Positions 1-9,925 of a stretch of 64,000 bases of DNA are shown piece after piece (within the stretch, counting starts at the first letter, position 1; the number at the start of each line of letters is the position of its first letter). The DNA comes from Robiginitomaculum sp. (GTDB lineage: Bacteria; Pseudomonadota; Alphaproteobacteria; Caulobacterales; Maricaulaceae): positions 299,837 to 363,836 of the forward strand of contig NVWK01000001.1 in the NCBI GenBank assembly GCA_002733605.1. The letters run 5' to 3'. The notes under the pieces are model-generated. The model was not told the DNA's origin, ran no database searches, and worked only from the letters and a program-made list of their open reading frames with translations. The position numbers and the translations under genes are program-made.

Positions 1-281
1 TGGAAACCAAGCTTTCTCTCGCCCATGTGATCGACGTATCCCAAATGAACGGCGATACGGTGAAATTTGGCGCCACCATCACAATTGAAAATGTCGATAC
101 GGATGAACAAAGTACCTACCAAATCGTTGGTGAAGACGAGGCGAATATTAAAGCTGGAAGAATCTCTATTACAGCCCCGATTGCACGGGCTATGATAGGG
201 AAAGAAGTTGGGGACGAATTCGAAGTCCACGCGCCAGGCGGGGCAAAGGGCTATGAAATTATGGGAATTGTTTTCAAATAA
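1..281 (+). CDS. greA: Transcription elongation factor GreA, C-terminal part (5' end outside window)
   Basis: GreA binds the RNA polymerase secondary channel and stimulates cleavage of transcripts in backtracked complexes. Only the last 92 codons are present. The reading frame is open from base 3 and reads [20 protein letters not shown], so the GTG at 27 is internal and not a start. The visible part is the FKBP-like C-terminal domain, with [22 protein letters not shown] and the closing YEIMGIVFK; the N-terminal coiled coil is missing. The TAA at 279-281 overlaps the ATG of the next gene by one base, which implies translational coupling to the ELM1-family gene. Confidence 0.93.
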   Translation, partial: ETKLSLAHVIDVSQMNGDTVKFGATITIENVDTDEQSTYQIVGEDEANIKAGRISITAPIARAMIGKEVGDEFEVHAPGGAKGYEIMGIVFK

Positions 282-1267
282 TGAGCGCCGACCCAACACC
301 ATGCTGGGTCATTAGCGATGGACGGCGCGGAATAGAAAATCAGGTGCTAGGACTGGCAGAAGCTGTATCCCGCCTGCATCCTTGTGACATTCGCACACAA
401 ATAATAAAAACGAGCGAGACATTTACAGCCCTGCCACCCAATTTGCAATTTATCTTAAAACCCCAACCCGGTGATTATGGACTGCCACACCCCCTCACAC
501 CCCCTCCCCGTCTCGCCATCGGATGTGGACGACAAGCAATTGCACCTCTACGCACGCTCAAAAAAACATATGGCCCTGATATATTTACCGTCTATGTGCA
601 AGCGCCCCGCATAAACCCCAAACGGTTTGATCTGGTGATTGTCCCAACCCATGACCGGGTGAGAGCAAAAAATATCGTCACGATGACCGGTTCCCCCAAC
701 CGCATTACGCCTGATCGGCTCCGCACGGAAATGAAGCCGTTTTTAGCCCGGTTAAAAACCTTGCCTGCGCCACGTGTCACCGTGTTGATTGGCGGCGATT
801 CCAAGACCCATATACTCGACAAAACAATACACGCCCAGCATCTGGACGCCATACACACACTTCTGGGCCAGCACATGTCTCTTCTGATCACAAGCTCCCG
901 CAGAACACCCGATTGGGTAAAAGCCGACTATCAAGCCCTATCCGATAGCCATAAACGCGTCTGGTTCTGGAACGGGGTCGGCGAGAACCCGTATTTTGCT
1001 TTTCTTGGCAGTGCAAATGCGATCCTTGTCACCGAAGACAGCACCAATATGCTCACAGAAGCCTGTGCAACAGGCAAACCTGTCTTCACCCTACCAATGT
1101 CAGGAAAGCCGGGAAAATTTGCCAAACTCTACACAGAATTATCACAACGCTGCCATGTGAGTCCGTTCATGGGAAGTATTGACGCAACTGCCTATGACCC
1201 GCTTGATGAAACGGCGCGAATAGCCAATATAGTACTAGAGCGCCTAGAGCACATGGGAACAATTTAG
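281..1267 (+). CDS. ELM1-like (DUF1022) family protein
   Basis: A 328-residue protein of the mitochondrial-fission ELM1/DUF1022 family, widespread in alphaproteobacteria and named after a plant protein needed to recruit the fission dynamin. The bacterial function is not established. Family marks are the N-terminal [17 protein letters not shown], the central LIGGDSKTH and the C-terminal [19 protein letters not shown], the last resembling the donor-binding region of GT-B glycosyltransferases. No signal peptide or membrane segment is evident. It starts one base inside greA's stop codon and precedes trxB. Family assignment is firm; a sugar-nucleotide or envelope role is only inferred from the fold. 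Confidence 0.85.
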   Translation: MSADPTPCWVISDGRRGIENQVLGLAEAVSRLHPCDIRTQIIKTSETFTALPPNLQFILKPQPGDYGLPHPLTPPPRLAIGCGRQAIAPLRTLKKTYGPDIFTVYVQAPRINPKRFDLVIVPTHDRVRAKNIVTMTGSPNRITPDRLRTEMKPFLARLKTLPAPRVTVLIGGDSKTHILDKTIHAQHLDAIHTLLGQHMSLLITSSRRTPDWVKADYQALSDSHKRVWFWNGVGENPYFAFLGSANAILVTEDSTNMLTEACATGKPVFTLPMSGKPGKFAKLYTELSQRCHVSPFMGSIDATAYDPLDETARIANIVLERLEHMGTI

Positions 1268-1338
1268 GCGCACAACCTATTGCCATCGCCTTGCCCCCGC
1301 CCTACTTAAGGTACACACCAAATCAACAAGAGATACAT

Positions 1339-2283
1339 ATGTCCGACACCATTCATCACAAAGTCCTCATCATTGGTTCCGGCCCTGCCGGATACACCGC
1401 AGCTGTGTACGCAGCCCGCGCCATGCTGGAACCGGGTATTGTTGCCGGCATGCAACCGGGTGGCCAATTAACCATCACAACAGATGTGGAAAATTACCCC
1501 GGTTTCCCTGAAATTCAGGGCCCTGAATTAATGGAGCATTTCAAAACCCATGCTTTGAAATTTGGGACAAAACTTTATGAAGACCTGATTGTAGACGTAG
1601 ATTTTTCAACACGCCCCTTCAAAATGAAAGGCGATACAGGCACGCTTTATACGGCAGATGCAGTGATCATCGCAACAGGCGCCCAGGCGAAATGGCTAGG
1701 CCTACCCTCCGAGGATGATTTTCAGGGCTTTGGTGTCTCGGCCTGTGCAACCTGTGACGGATTTTTCTATCGCGGCAAAGAAGTCCTCGTTGTTGGCGGG
1801 GGCAATACGGCCGTAGAAGAAGCCCTCTTCCTCACCAATTTCGCCAGTAAAGTCACCCTCATACATCGCCGTGACAGCCTGCGCGCAGAAAAAATCCTGC
1901 AAAATCGAGCATTTGAAAATCCAAAACTGGAAATTTTATGGGATACAGGGCTCGAAGAAATCCTCGGCGACCAAATGCCAAAAGGCGTCACAGGTGTCCG
2001 CCTAAAAAACATAAAAACAGGCGAAATTTATGAATATCCCGTGCACGGCGTGTTTATCGCTATCGGCCACAAACCCTCTACCGAAGTCTTTAAAGGTCAT
2101 GTCAAAATGAACGAAGGCGGATATATCGAAACCGCACCGGATAGCACCGCGACCAATATTCCCGGCGTATTCGCCGCCGGCGATGTCAGTGACGAAACCT
2201 TCCGCCAAGCCGTAACCGCGGCTGGACTAGGGTGCATGGGGGCACTGGAAGCCGAACGCTGGTTAACGGAACAAGGGGACTAA
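1339..2283 (+). CDS. trxB: Thioredoxin reductase (NADPH)
   Basis: FAD flavoenzyme that passes electrons from NADPH to thioredoxin. 314 residues, normal for the low-molecular-weight bacterial type. The N-terminal FAD site reads [18 protein letters not shown], the redox-active pair is CATC at residues 136-139, the NADPH site is [12 protein letters not shown], and the C-terminal FAD motif is [20 protein letters not shown]. An in-frame GTG/TTG-type extension reaches upstream to 1291, but the ATG at 1339 has an AAGAG ribosome site and gives the family N-terminus. The TAA is directly abutted by the next gene's ATG. Confidence 0.97.
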   Translation: MSDTIHHKVLIIGSGPAGYTAAVYAARAMLEPGIVAGMQPGGQLTITTDVENYPGFPEIQGPELMEHFKTHALKFGTKLYEDLIVDVDFSTRPFKMKGDTGTLYTADAVIIATGAQAKWLGLPSEDDFQGFGVSACATCDGFFYRGKEVLVVGGGNTAVEEALFLTNFASKVTLIHRRDSLRAEKILQNRAFENPKLEILWDTGLEEILGDQMPKGVTGVRLKNIKTGEIYEYPVHGVFIAIGHKPSTEVFKGHVKMNEGGYIETAPDSTATNIPGVFAAGDVSDETFRQAVTAAGLGCMGALEAERWLTEQGD

Positions 2284-3180
2284 ATGCCCGACAGTCTGGA
2301 CTGGGATAAGCTGAAAACATTTCATGCCGCCGCAGAGACCGGGTCTCTGACGGCAGCTGCCGCACGGCTTCGCATATCCCAATCCGCAGTGAGCCGGCAA
2401 ATCACAGCACTGGAAGGCCAATTAAGCGCCCCCCTTTTTCACCGCCATGCACGCGGTCTCACCCTGACAGAACAAGGGCGTATACTTTTCAAAGCGGCCC
2501 ATGACATGGCCCATCAGGCCGCGCTCGCCCAAGCTAATGTCACGGACTCCCAAGACAAACCACAAGGCATTTTACGGGTCTCGACACCAACATCTTTAGG
2601 GTCAAACTGGCTCATCTCCCTGCTCCCCGAATTCATCAAAGCCTACCCGTTGATCAAAGTTCAGCTTATCTTGGAAGATGAAGAGCATGATCTCTCCGCT
2701 TTTGATGTTGATTGCGCGCTAAGGCCCTGGCCTTCGACCCAAGGAGATGTGATTGAACGCAAGCTGGGCACAATTTCACAAAGTCTCTATGCCTCGCATA
2801 ATTATCTGGCAAGCCACGGCGCGCCGCAAAACGTCCATGATTTAGACAATCATGCGGTCGTTGCATTTGGGGAATTGATTCCGGGACGCCTCAATAATAC
2901 AAACTGGGTGCTGGAAATCGGCCGCCCGGAAGGCAAACCGCGCACACCCGTAATTTCGGTCAATAACTTACACGGGATTATGCGCGCAGCCGAAGCCGAC
3001 ATCGGCATTGTCGGCATCCCCGACTATATGGTCGTCATGTCACGCCGTTTGGTGCGGGTCTTGCCACAGGTAAATGGGAAACCTTTTGACATCTATTTTG
3101 TCTACCCGACCGAATTGCGAGGATCAACACGGGCTAAAGTCTTCCGTGAATTTCTCATGAGAGCCGCAAAAGAATGGTAA
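2284..3180 (+). CDS. LysR-family transcriptional regulator
   Basis: 298 residues. The N-terminal winged helix-turn-helix (about residues 6-65) reads LKTFHAAAETGSLTAAAARL then ISQSAVSRQITALE; the rest is the periplasmic-binding-protein-like effector domain. Its ATG directly follows the trxB stop, so it is expressed with trxB. A LysR gene behind trxB hints at redox or oxidative-stress control, but no cysteine pair of the OxyR kind is apparent. A perfect 7-bp inverted repeat lies just after its stop (3193-3210). The effector is unknown. Confidence 0.9.
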   Translation: MPDSLDWDKLKTFHAAAETGSLTAAAARLRISQSAVSRQITALEGQLSAPLFHRHARGLTLTEQGRILFKAAHDMAHQAALAQANVTDSQDKPQGILRVSTPTSLGSNWLISLLPEFIKAYPLIKVQLILEDEEHDLSAFDVDCALRPWPSTQGDVIERKLGTISQSLYASHNYLASHGAPQNVHDLDNHAVVAFGELIPGRLNNTNWVLEIGRPEGKPRTPVISVNNLHGIMRAAEADIGIVGIPDYMVVMSRRLVRVLPQVNGKPFDIYFVYPTELRGSTRAKVFREFLMRAAKEW

Positions 3181-3192
3181 AGACCGCATTGT

Positions 3193-3210
3193 CTATGCAA
3201 TTGTGCATAG
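3193..3210. promoter_or_regulatory. Perfect inverted repeat CTATGCA-N4-TGCATAG
   Basis: Two 7-base arms flank ATTG, 12 bases after the lysR stop codon. There is no run of T after it, so it is not an intrinsic terminator. It could be an operator for a dimeric regulator acting on a transcript that starts in this gap (see the candidate small RNA). Confidence 0.3.
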
Positions 3211-3261
3211 CAGATGTGATGAATTAGCTCTGCTCTTTATTAAAAAATTATCTTATATAGT

Positions 3262-3382
3262 GGTTATCGAATGATTGATGCGTCCCCTGCGTCTCATTTG
3301 AAACGCCGCATACGGTTCCTCCCCGAATAGTATTGCGAAGACTTTACCGGGCCTCTTTTTTAAAGAGTGCCCGGTTTTTTTT
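3262..3382 (+). ncRNA. Candidate small RNA with a CCUCCCC segment
   Basis: The gap between lysR and the histidine kinase ends in a strong intrinsic terminator 165 bases past the lysR stop and before the kinase start. A short transcript could therefore arise inside the gap. The AT-rich stretch around 3240-3260 could hold a promoter, but no convincing -35/-10 pair is visible. The body contains TTCCTCCCCG at about 3316-3325, the kind of unpaired anti-Shine-Dalgarno sequence found in several alphaproteobacterial trans-acting sRNAs. Equally it may just be the 3' UTR of lysR. The 5' end given is a guess. Confidence 0.28.
3346..3382 (+). terminator. Strong intrinsic terminator
   Basis: Stem ACCGGGC-CTCTTT pairs with AAAGAG-T-GCCCGGT (13 base pairs, one bulged T), loop TTT, followed by eight T (3375-3382). 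It ends plus-strand transcription from greA-ELM1-trxB-lysR or from a small RNA in the gap. It also rules out kinase starts upstream of about 3385. Confidence 0.85.
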
Positions 3383-3458
3383 ATCGAAAACATATATTAA
3401 CCCTCTAGCGCTACCTTACAGGCTTAAATCTAATGTGGGACATGGTTATGGACATAAA

Positions 3459-5933
3459 ATGGGTAATGCTGAATCTCACGACGATGAAAAAAGCGTCATT
3501 ACAGATGGAAAAATAGAAAAATTCCGCATCAAGGCGGGATTGGAAACTGAAATATTTCAGATGCTTGACTCCGCTTTGGATGTTGGCATCTCCATCATGG
3601 ATGAAGATCTAAGATATCTTTACATCAACAAATTTGCTGCCAAAACCATGGGCTTGAACGAAAAAGAGTTCTGCGTCGGCAATACCCTGAGTGATGCCCA
3701 TGCCTTGATGATCAAAAATGACATCATTGACCCCAAAGTCCTCAATCAAAACAAGCTCTCATCCGAAGAACTACAATCGTCTTATGCGGATGGATATAAT
3801 TCTTCCAAAGATTTAATTACCCTCAAAGACGGAACAACCCAGCGTCTCTCCCGCAAACATACAAAAAATGGGTACACTATATCCATCAATCACAACGTCA
3901 CCCAGCTTCTGTACAAAGAAGAAATGCTGCAAAAATCATTGGAATTAGGGAAATCCGGATATTGGATATATGATTTTCGTGCAAAGAAAACAGAATTAAG
4001 CCCGTCCCTGCGCGCAATCATGTCTGAAGACGATTTCAACTCCATTTACACACGTGGAATCATGTCAATCATCCACCCCGATGATCGTACGGCCTTCAAA
4101 AAAGCCCTAACACTTATGCGGGCCAGCGGCGACACCATTGATTTTACCTACCGTGATATATCCGGGACGAAATGGTACCGGACGACAGGAAGCTCCGAGC
4201 GAAGCCCGGACGGTAAACTGTTGCGCTTACGTGCCTTTGTCAAAGATATCACCCAAGAAACATTACAGGCAAAAGAGCTTGAAAAAGCCAAAGACGATGC
4301 CGTTGCCGCCAATGTCGCGAAATCGGAGTTTCTCGCCAATATGAGCCACGAAATCCGCACCCCGATGAACGGCGTGCTTGGCATGGCCGAACTTTTGGAA
4401 GATACGGATATAGATGACCGCCAACGTGAATTTATCAAAGTTATTCACAACTCCTCCAATGCTCTGCTGAGCATTATTAATGACATCCTCGATTTCTCGA
4501 AAATCGAAGCCGGCGCTTTCGAACTAGACCCTGTCCCATTTGATTTCCGCGACACTCTCGATGAAATTGCAGCACTTCTGAATGTGAAAGCACAGGAAAA
4601 AGGCCTCGAACTTATTATCAATTATCCAACCACTATGGAAAATTTGTTCATCGGCGATGGCAGTCGCCTGCGTCAAATCATCATGAATTTGGTCGGAAAT
4701 GCGATTAAATTTACTGAGAAAGGCCATATTCTTATCGACGTAAAGATAAAAAAATGCGCCGACAACACGACACAATTACAACTAAATGTCGCGGATACAG
4801 GCATAGGAATTGAAGCTGAAAAACTGGATCATATCTTCGAAAAATTCACGCAGGCAGACAACAGCACAACCAGAGTATATGGCGGTACGGGCCTGGGGTT
4901 AAGTATTTCAAGACGCATCGTCGAATTGATGGGCGGTGATCTTAAAGTTAAATCAACATATGGCATCGGTTCAACATTCGGGTTCGCCATTCCAATTTTA
5001 GTGGATACACAAGCCGAGCGCATACCCACAAACACAACAAACCTAAAAGGACTAAAAGCCCTGATCGTTGATGATATTGCGATCAATAGAAACATCCTGA
5101 CAGAACGCCTTAAAGCTTGGAAAATGGGCTCATTCGCCGTTAAAGATGCCGTCGAAGCTGTCACAGCCTTAAAACAAGCTGAAAAGGCGCAAAGCCCATT
5201 TGATGTAATCTTACTTGATTATCTAATGCCCGGTATGAACGGACAAGAGCTCGCACACCTGCTCACAACCGATCCCGCAATCAGTAACGTGCCGATTATT
5301 ATGCTATCTTCATGTGATCAACCTGTATCCACTCAAGAGCTTCTGGCCATTGGCATTAACAGTTATTTGATCAAACCAGTCAGAGAATCAAAATTACATG
5401 AAAATCTGGTCCGAGTTGTTGGGCAACGGGCCCAGTTGCTCGCGGCAAATCAAGTAAAAAATGCGGCAAATGCATCTCAACAAAACCCTGTGGGAAGTGA
5501 ACCTACATTAGCAGATTCATCCAATAGCAAAACCAAAATTCTGGTTGCCGAGGATTTTCCGCTCAATCAGGATGTTGTACGCCTCATGTTACAAGATTCA
5601 ACTTACGACCCTCACTTTGTCAACAATGGCCGCGAAGCCGTAGACGCATTCCAAAGCACACCCAACGCATTTGCCGCCATACTCATGGACATCTCCATGC
5701 CTGTCATGGACGGGTATGAAGCCTCGAAACATATACATGCCTTCCAGTCTATGAACGGACAAGCACACATACCCATTATTGCCCTCACCGGACATGCGTT
5801 GAAAAATGATCGTGAAAAGTGCCTTGCAGCAGGCATGAAGGATTACCTGACCAAGCCTGTCAAAAAGAAAGAGCTCATTCAGGTTCTAGATCAATGGACA
5901 AAAGACCTATCCCAGCACGCAAAAACTGCCTAG
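3459..5933 (+). CDS. Hybrid sensor histidine kinase with two receiver domains
   Basis: 824 residues from the ATG at 3459; the frame is open further upstream, but that part lies across a terminator hairpin. No membrane segment is visible, so it is probably cytoplasmic. Order: two PAS-like domains (about 25-150 and 160-290), HisKA with the phosphorylated His297 in [11 protein letters not shown], HATPase with [18 protein letters not shown], a receiver with Asp587 ([11 protein letters not shown]), then a second receiver with Asp744 ([11 protein letters not shown]) and the conserved Lys in YLTKPVKKK. There is no Hpt domain or adjacent regulator, so its partner is elsewhere. The ligand is unknown. 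It converges with dps at a spacing of 8 bases. Confidence 0.92.
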   Translation: MGNAESHDDEKSVITDGKIEKFRIKAGLETEIFQMLDSALDVGISIMDEDLRYLYINKFAAKTMGLNEKEFCVGNTLSDAHALMIKNDIIDPKVLNQNKLSSEELQSSYADGYNSSKDLITLKDGTTQRLSRKHTKNGYTISINHNVTQLLYKEEMLQKSLELGKSGYWIYDFRAKKTELSPSLRAIMSEDDFNSIYTRGIMSIIHPDDRTAFKKALTLMRASGDTIDFTYRDISGTKWYRTTGSSERSPDGKLLRLRAFVKDITQETLQAKELEKAKDDAVAANVAKSEFLANMSHEIRTPMNGVLGMAELLEDTDIDDRQREFIKVIHNSSNALLSIINDILDFSKIEAGAFELDPVPFDFRDTLDEIAALLNVKAQEKGLELIINYPTTMENLFIGDGSRLRQIIMNLVGNAIKFTEKGHILIDVKIKKCADNTTQLQLNVADTGIGIEAEKLDHIFEKFTQADNSTTRVYGGTGLGLSISRRIVELMGGDLKVKSTYGIGSTFGFAIPILVDTQAERIPTNTTNLKGLKALIVDDIAINRNILTERLKAWKMGSFAVKDAVEAVTALKQAEKAQSPFDVILLDYLMPGMNGQELAHLLTTDPAISNVPIIMLSSCDQPVSTQELLAIGINSYLIKPVRESKLHENLVRVVGQRAQLLAANQVKNAANASQQNPVGSEPTLADSSNSKTKILVAEDFPLNQDVVRLMLQDSTYDPHFVNNGREAVDAFQSTPNAFAAILMDISMPVMDGYEASKHIHAFQSMNGQAHIPIIALTGHALKNDREKCLAAGMKDYLTKPVKKKELIQVLDQWTKDLSQHAKTA

Positions 5934-5941
5934 GCAAATTT

Positions 5942-6409
5942 CTATGCGGCTGTCGCCCGCAGCATCCACGCGGTTTTTTCATGTAGGGTAATGCGTGGTG
6001 TCACTACATCTGCCGTCGCGTCATCACCAATATCTTCTGCAATCCGCAAAACTTCGCGCGCAGTCCTCGCGACCTGTTCATGGCCTTCGGCAAGGGTTCT
6101 CACCATTTCCTGCCAATTCGGCTGACCGGTTTCTTCGCTGATCGAACTTAATTTGGCAAACGCATTATAAGACCCCGGTGCATAATGGCCAAGAGCGCGG
6201 ATACGCTCGGCCAACTCATCCACAGCCGTCCACATTTCTGTGTATTGCTCCATGAATTGAATATGTAAGGACTGAAAATGCGGCCCCTCTACATTCCAGT
6301 GATACCCATGGGTTTTAAGATACAAAGTATACGTATCCGCCAATAATTTGCTTAAAGCCTGTGCTGATCTCGCCCGATCTTCACTGGAAATACCAATATT
6401 TATATCCAT
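5942..6409 (-). CDS. dps: Dps-family iron-storage / DNA-protection protein
   Basis: Ferritin-like dodecamer subunit that oxidises Fe(II), using hydrogen peroxide in most family members, and stores iron, protecting DNA. 155 residues. The inter-subunit ferroxidase set is intact and correctly spaced: His37 (in HGYHWNVEG), His49, Asp64 and Glu68. The ATG at 6409 has a GGAGG six to seven bases upstream; the ATG at 6421 lies inside that Shine-Dalgarno sequence and is rejected. An Irr-box-like palindrome sits immediately upstream (6421-6437), suggesting control by iron status. The lysine-rich DNA-binding N-terminal tail of E. coli Dps is absent. Confidence 0.93.
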   Translation of the reverse strand: MDINIGISSEDRARSAQALSKLLADTYTLYLKTHGYHWNVEGPHFQSLHIQFMEQYTEMWTAVDELAERIRALGHYAPGSYNAFAKLSSISEETGQPNWQEMVRTLAEGHEQVARTAREVLRIAEDIGDDATADVVTPRITLHEKTAWMLRATAA

Positions 6410-6420
6410 TTTTACCTCCA

Positions 6421-6437
6421 TTTAGAACTATTCTAAG
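6421..6437 (-). promoter_or_regulatory. Candidate Irr box (iron control element) upstream of dps
   Basis: TTTAGAACTATTCTAAG has perfect arms TTAGAA and TTCTAA around CTA and differs at one end base from the alphaproteobacterial Irr/ICE pattern as I remember it (TTTAGAA-N3-TTCTAAA). It abuts the dps Shine-Dalgarno sequence, a position typical of repression. Irr is known to repress iron-storage genes when iron is scarce. Whether this genome encodes Irr cannot be seen here. Confidence 0.6.
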
Positions 6438-6481
6438 TTAGATATGGGGACACATCCCAATCTAAACAAGGCTCACCCTTA

Positions 6482-7699
<1,218 letters not shown>

Positions 7700-7725
7700 T
7701 TAGCCTGTTTTACTTGATTTTGCTC

Positions 7726-7759
7726 CTAGCATTGTTTCTCCCCGGAAACAATCAGCTAG
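7726..7759. promoter_or_regulatory. Long hairpin in the aatA leader
   Basis: Arms CTAGC-ATTGTTTC and GAAACAAT-CA-GCTAG form 13 base pairs with a 2-base bulge and loop TCCCCG. No T run follows on either strand, so it is not a standard terminator. On the minus strand it would fold in the aatA 5' leader. It could be an RNA control element or a protein-binding palindrome. Confidence 0.45.
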
Positions 7760-7786
7760 AAAAATTGGGCAAAAATAAGACCCTAT

Positions 7787-7801
7787 GGTCACAATATGAC
7801 C
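7787..7801. promoter_or_regulatory. Inverted repeat GGTCA-N5-TGACC
   Basis: A perfect 5-base inverted repeat, GGTCACAATATGACC, lies between the divergent aatA and 7877 genes. Size and symmetry suit a dimeric repressor or activator, but the binding protein is unknown. Confidence 0.3.
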
Positions 7802-7876
7802 TTAAGAGCGCCCCACTCCCCCCAAACTTGGCCTCCATAAAGCATACTTATCATCACGCTCACACGGAAGATCCGA

Positions 7877-8143
7877 ATGGCACATCACAGCTTTGAAAAA
7901 TTTGTCGCAGGCACAACACTCGCTATGGCCCTGATATTAGGAACACAGCACCCCGCCAAAGCCAGCGAAACACCCCTGCCCCGAACCTCTTTTGCTCAAC
8001 AAATATCAAATCACAATATACACCCGACCATGGTCCAAAACGATAAACCTCCATTCCTTACCTTACGGAAATTTAAGTGCCCTTCTCCCCTATCTAGGCA
8101 TATATATGAGAGAAATTCTCGACATACGATTTTGAAGCCTTAA
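7877..8143 (+). CDS. Small predicted exported protein, unknown function
   Basis: 88 residues from an ATG with GGAAG seven bases upstream. The N-terminus has a basic/polar start, a hydrophobic core TTLAMALILG and the signal-peptidase I site AKA before SE at about residue 30, leaving a mature peptide of about 58 residues that is rich in basic and polar residues with one Cys. No family is recognised. It precedes the Pro/Glu-rich TonB-like gene on the same strand. A hairpin (8132-8151) overlaps its stop codon. It may also be a decayed gene; the C-terminal half does not look strongly conserved in style. Confidence 0.4.
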   Translation: MAHHSFEKFVAGTTLAMALILGTQHPAKASETPLPRTSFAQQISNHNIHPTMVQNDKPPFLTLRKFKCPSPLSRHIYERNSRHTILKP

Positions 8144-8151
8144 GGTTTCAA
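8132..8151 (+). repeat. Hairpin overlapping the stop of the small exported gene
   Basis: TTGAAGCC-TTAA-GGTTTCAA, an eight-pair stem with one G-U pair and a TTAA loop, contains the TAA stop at 8141-8143. The following T content is too low for a confident terminator. Confidence 0.35.
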
Positions 8152-8197
8152 TTTCAAAGTAGTCAAATAGGTGACTGCTCTTAGCCAGTGAGCGATT

Positions 8198-9883
8198 GTG
8201 CAGTTTCCGGACAGTTTTTCTCCCTATCTTGACCCGGAACCAATTGCCGAATTTTTCGACAATCTGGGTCAACGCAACGCTGTAGCTATTGGTCTTGCTA
8301 TATTGGTGCATATTGGCTTGTTTTTAATCCTGCAATCCAACTTTATTGCCCCAATCATCCCTCCCGAACCAGAACCTATAGACGTGCAAATCATCAGCTT
8401 CGAGCCGGAACAACCCGAGGAACCGGAACCAGAACCCATCTTGCGGCCCTCTCTCCCGAGCCCGGCCCAAGCCCCGACACCAAAACCAAAGCCGAAGCCC
8501 AAACCTGCGCTGCTCCCAAGCCCAGAGCCAGAACCAATACCTGAGCCTGAGCCAATACCTGAACCTGAACCTGAACCTGAACCTGAACCTGAACCTGCCG
8601 TAATCCTCCCCGACACAGAAATTCTAGCCTCCGAAATCATCGAGACAGACCCTGAAGCGATTAGCGAGCCAATAGCCGTGGAGGAAAACATCATACCAGA
8701 GCCGGAGCCAGAACCCACACCCGAGCCAGAACCTGTTATAGAAATCCCTGCCCCCTTGCCAGAACCCGTTATTGAACCAGAGCCCGAACCGGAACCTATT
8801 CCCGAAATTCCCGAGCCTATATCTGAACCTGTTTTGGACGTACAACAGGAACCCGTTATTGAGCCAATAGTTGAAGTGGATCAAACGCCTCTACCGGAAC
8901 CGGAAATAGAACAAGAAACCCCGCCGGATTTACCTCCTGCCCCTACAATCAATGAAGAGCCTGTATCTGGTGCCGACACGGAAGACGTTATATCACAGGA
9001 GCCCGAACCTCTTACGTCAGTGATACAAGAAGATATTCCAAAGCCTGAGATTGAAAGCCCGCCTGTTCCTTTGCCAGAACCGGAACCAGAGCCAGAGCCA
9101 GAAATTATTGAGCCTGACGAGCCAGCCCTTGTCACCACGGCCCCGACAATTTTAGCATCGCCTGACGCCCCAACAACGGAAACCGAAGAGCAAAATGCTG
9201 TGCCTCAATCCCAAGCCAGTCCACTAGATTTTATCGTAGGTGAAGGATACCCATACATTTTAACACCATTACCCCCTGCCTCCGGTGGCGGCAATCAGAG
9301 CAGTCTAATTACCGGTGCACCACCCAATGACAGTACACGGATCGCCAATCCGGGCGCAAAGGGCTGGACATTAACGCCCGGATCATGGGGCAACGAACCC
9401 GGTGAGGGATATAAAGGTATGGTGAAGGATATCCGATGTCGGGAAACAACCCGAACCCATGAAGATTGCCCCGATTATGTTCCCAATTATACAGGCCGGG
9501 ATGCGAACGGGTACGAATCTTTTGGTGCACACGCACCACGCGGCACGAACATCAGCCGTCCGGGCGCCCGTGCCGGCACACCAGAAAACCCGTCTATTGG
9601 CGGCGGCACAACCCCGTGGAGCCCGGGCTGGTCAAGTGATATGTCCGGAAACCCCAGCACAAGCGTATTAGACGACGCCGATTTTGGCCGAACATATCGG
9701 GGTACTAATTTGGGCAATGGAAGCTCTTCTGGTGGACGGGTCAGAGATGCATTTGGCAATTCCGAACCCGCGCCCTGGACGCTCCAGCCAACCCTGCCGC
9801 CACTTCCGCAAACTGGCCCGCAAACCAGCCCACCAGTAGAAGAGGATGAAGACGTATCCGCCACGGTGGACGATCCGGATTAA
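8198..9883 (+). CDS. Pro/Glu-rich TonB-like inner-membrane protein lacking the TonB C-terminal domain
   Basis: 561 residues from a GTG with only a weak ribosome site. Layout: short cytoplasmic start, a single membrane helix at about 28-46 with His38 in it ([20 protein letters not shown], as in TonB/TolA anchors), a very long acidic Pro-Glu linker at about 55-315, then a Gly/Pro/Ser-rich tail. A small block around Cys414 and Cys424 ([14 protein letters not shown]) looks like the only folded, conserved element; the two cysteines could form a periplasmic disulfide. The usual TonB C-terminal domain that contacts TonB boxes is absent. No ExbB/ExbD genes are nearby. Function unknown; a periplasm-spanning link is inferred. 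Confidence 0.7.
   Translation: MQFPDSFSPYLDPEPIAEFFDNLGQRNAVAIGLAILVHIGLFLILQSNFIAPIIPPEPEPIDVQIISFEPEQPEEPEPEPILRPSLPSPAQAPTPKPKPKPKPALLPSPEPEPIPEPEPIPEPEPEPEPEPEPAVILPDTEILASEIIETDPEAISEPIAVEENIIPEPEPEPTPEPEPVIEIPAPLPEPVIEPEPEPEPIPEIPEPISEPVLDVQQEPVIEPIVEVDQTPLPEPEIEQETPPDLPPAPTINEEPVSGADTEDVISQEPEPLTSVIQEDIPKPEIESPPVPLPEPEPEPEPEIIEPDEPALVTTAPTILASPDAPTTETEEQNAVPQSQASPLDFIVGEGYPYILTPLPPASGGGNQSSLITGAPPNDSTRIANPGAKGWTLTPGSWGNEPGEGYKGMVKDIRCRETTRTHEDCPDYVPNYTGRDANGYESFGAHAPRGTNISRPGARAGTPENPSIGGGTTPWSPGWSSDMSGNPSTSVLDDADFGRTYRGTNLGNGSSSGGRVRDAFGNSEPAPWTLQPTLPPLPQTGPQTSPPVEEDEDVSATVDDPD
8558..8593 (+). repeat. Six tandem copies of hexamer CCTGAA
   Basis: Perfect CCTGAA repeats in frame with the Pro/Glu-rich gene, encoding alternating Pro and Glu. 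Imperfect copies flank it. Slippage would change linker length by two residues per unit without shifting frame. Confidence 0.9.
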
Positions 9884-9925
9884 GGCCGCTAGATTACCCG
9901 TCAGACCAACACGAAGGGACAAACC

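Noticed and set aside
3333-3458. Longer N-terminus for the hybrid kinase
   Set aside because: It would translate through a strong terminator hairpin and T run; ATG 3459 gives a sensible start.
7714-7896. 60-codon plus-strand frame upstream of the small exported gene
   Set aside because: No ribosome site, contains both leader palindromes, no protein-like conservation, and overlaps the better-supported ATG at 7877.
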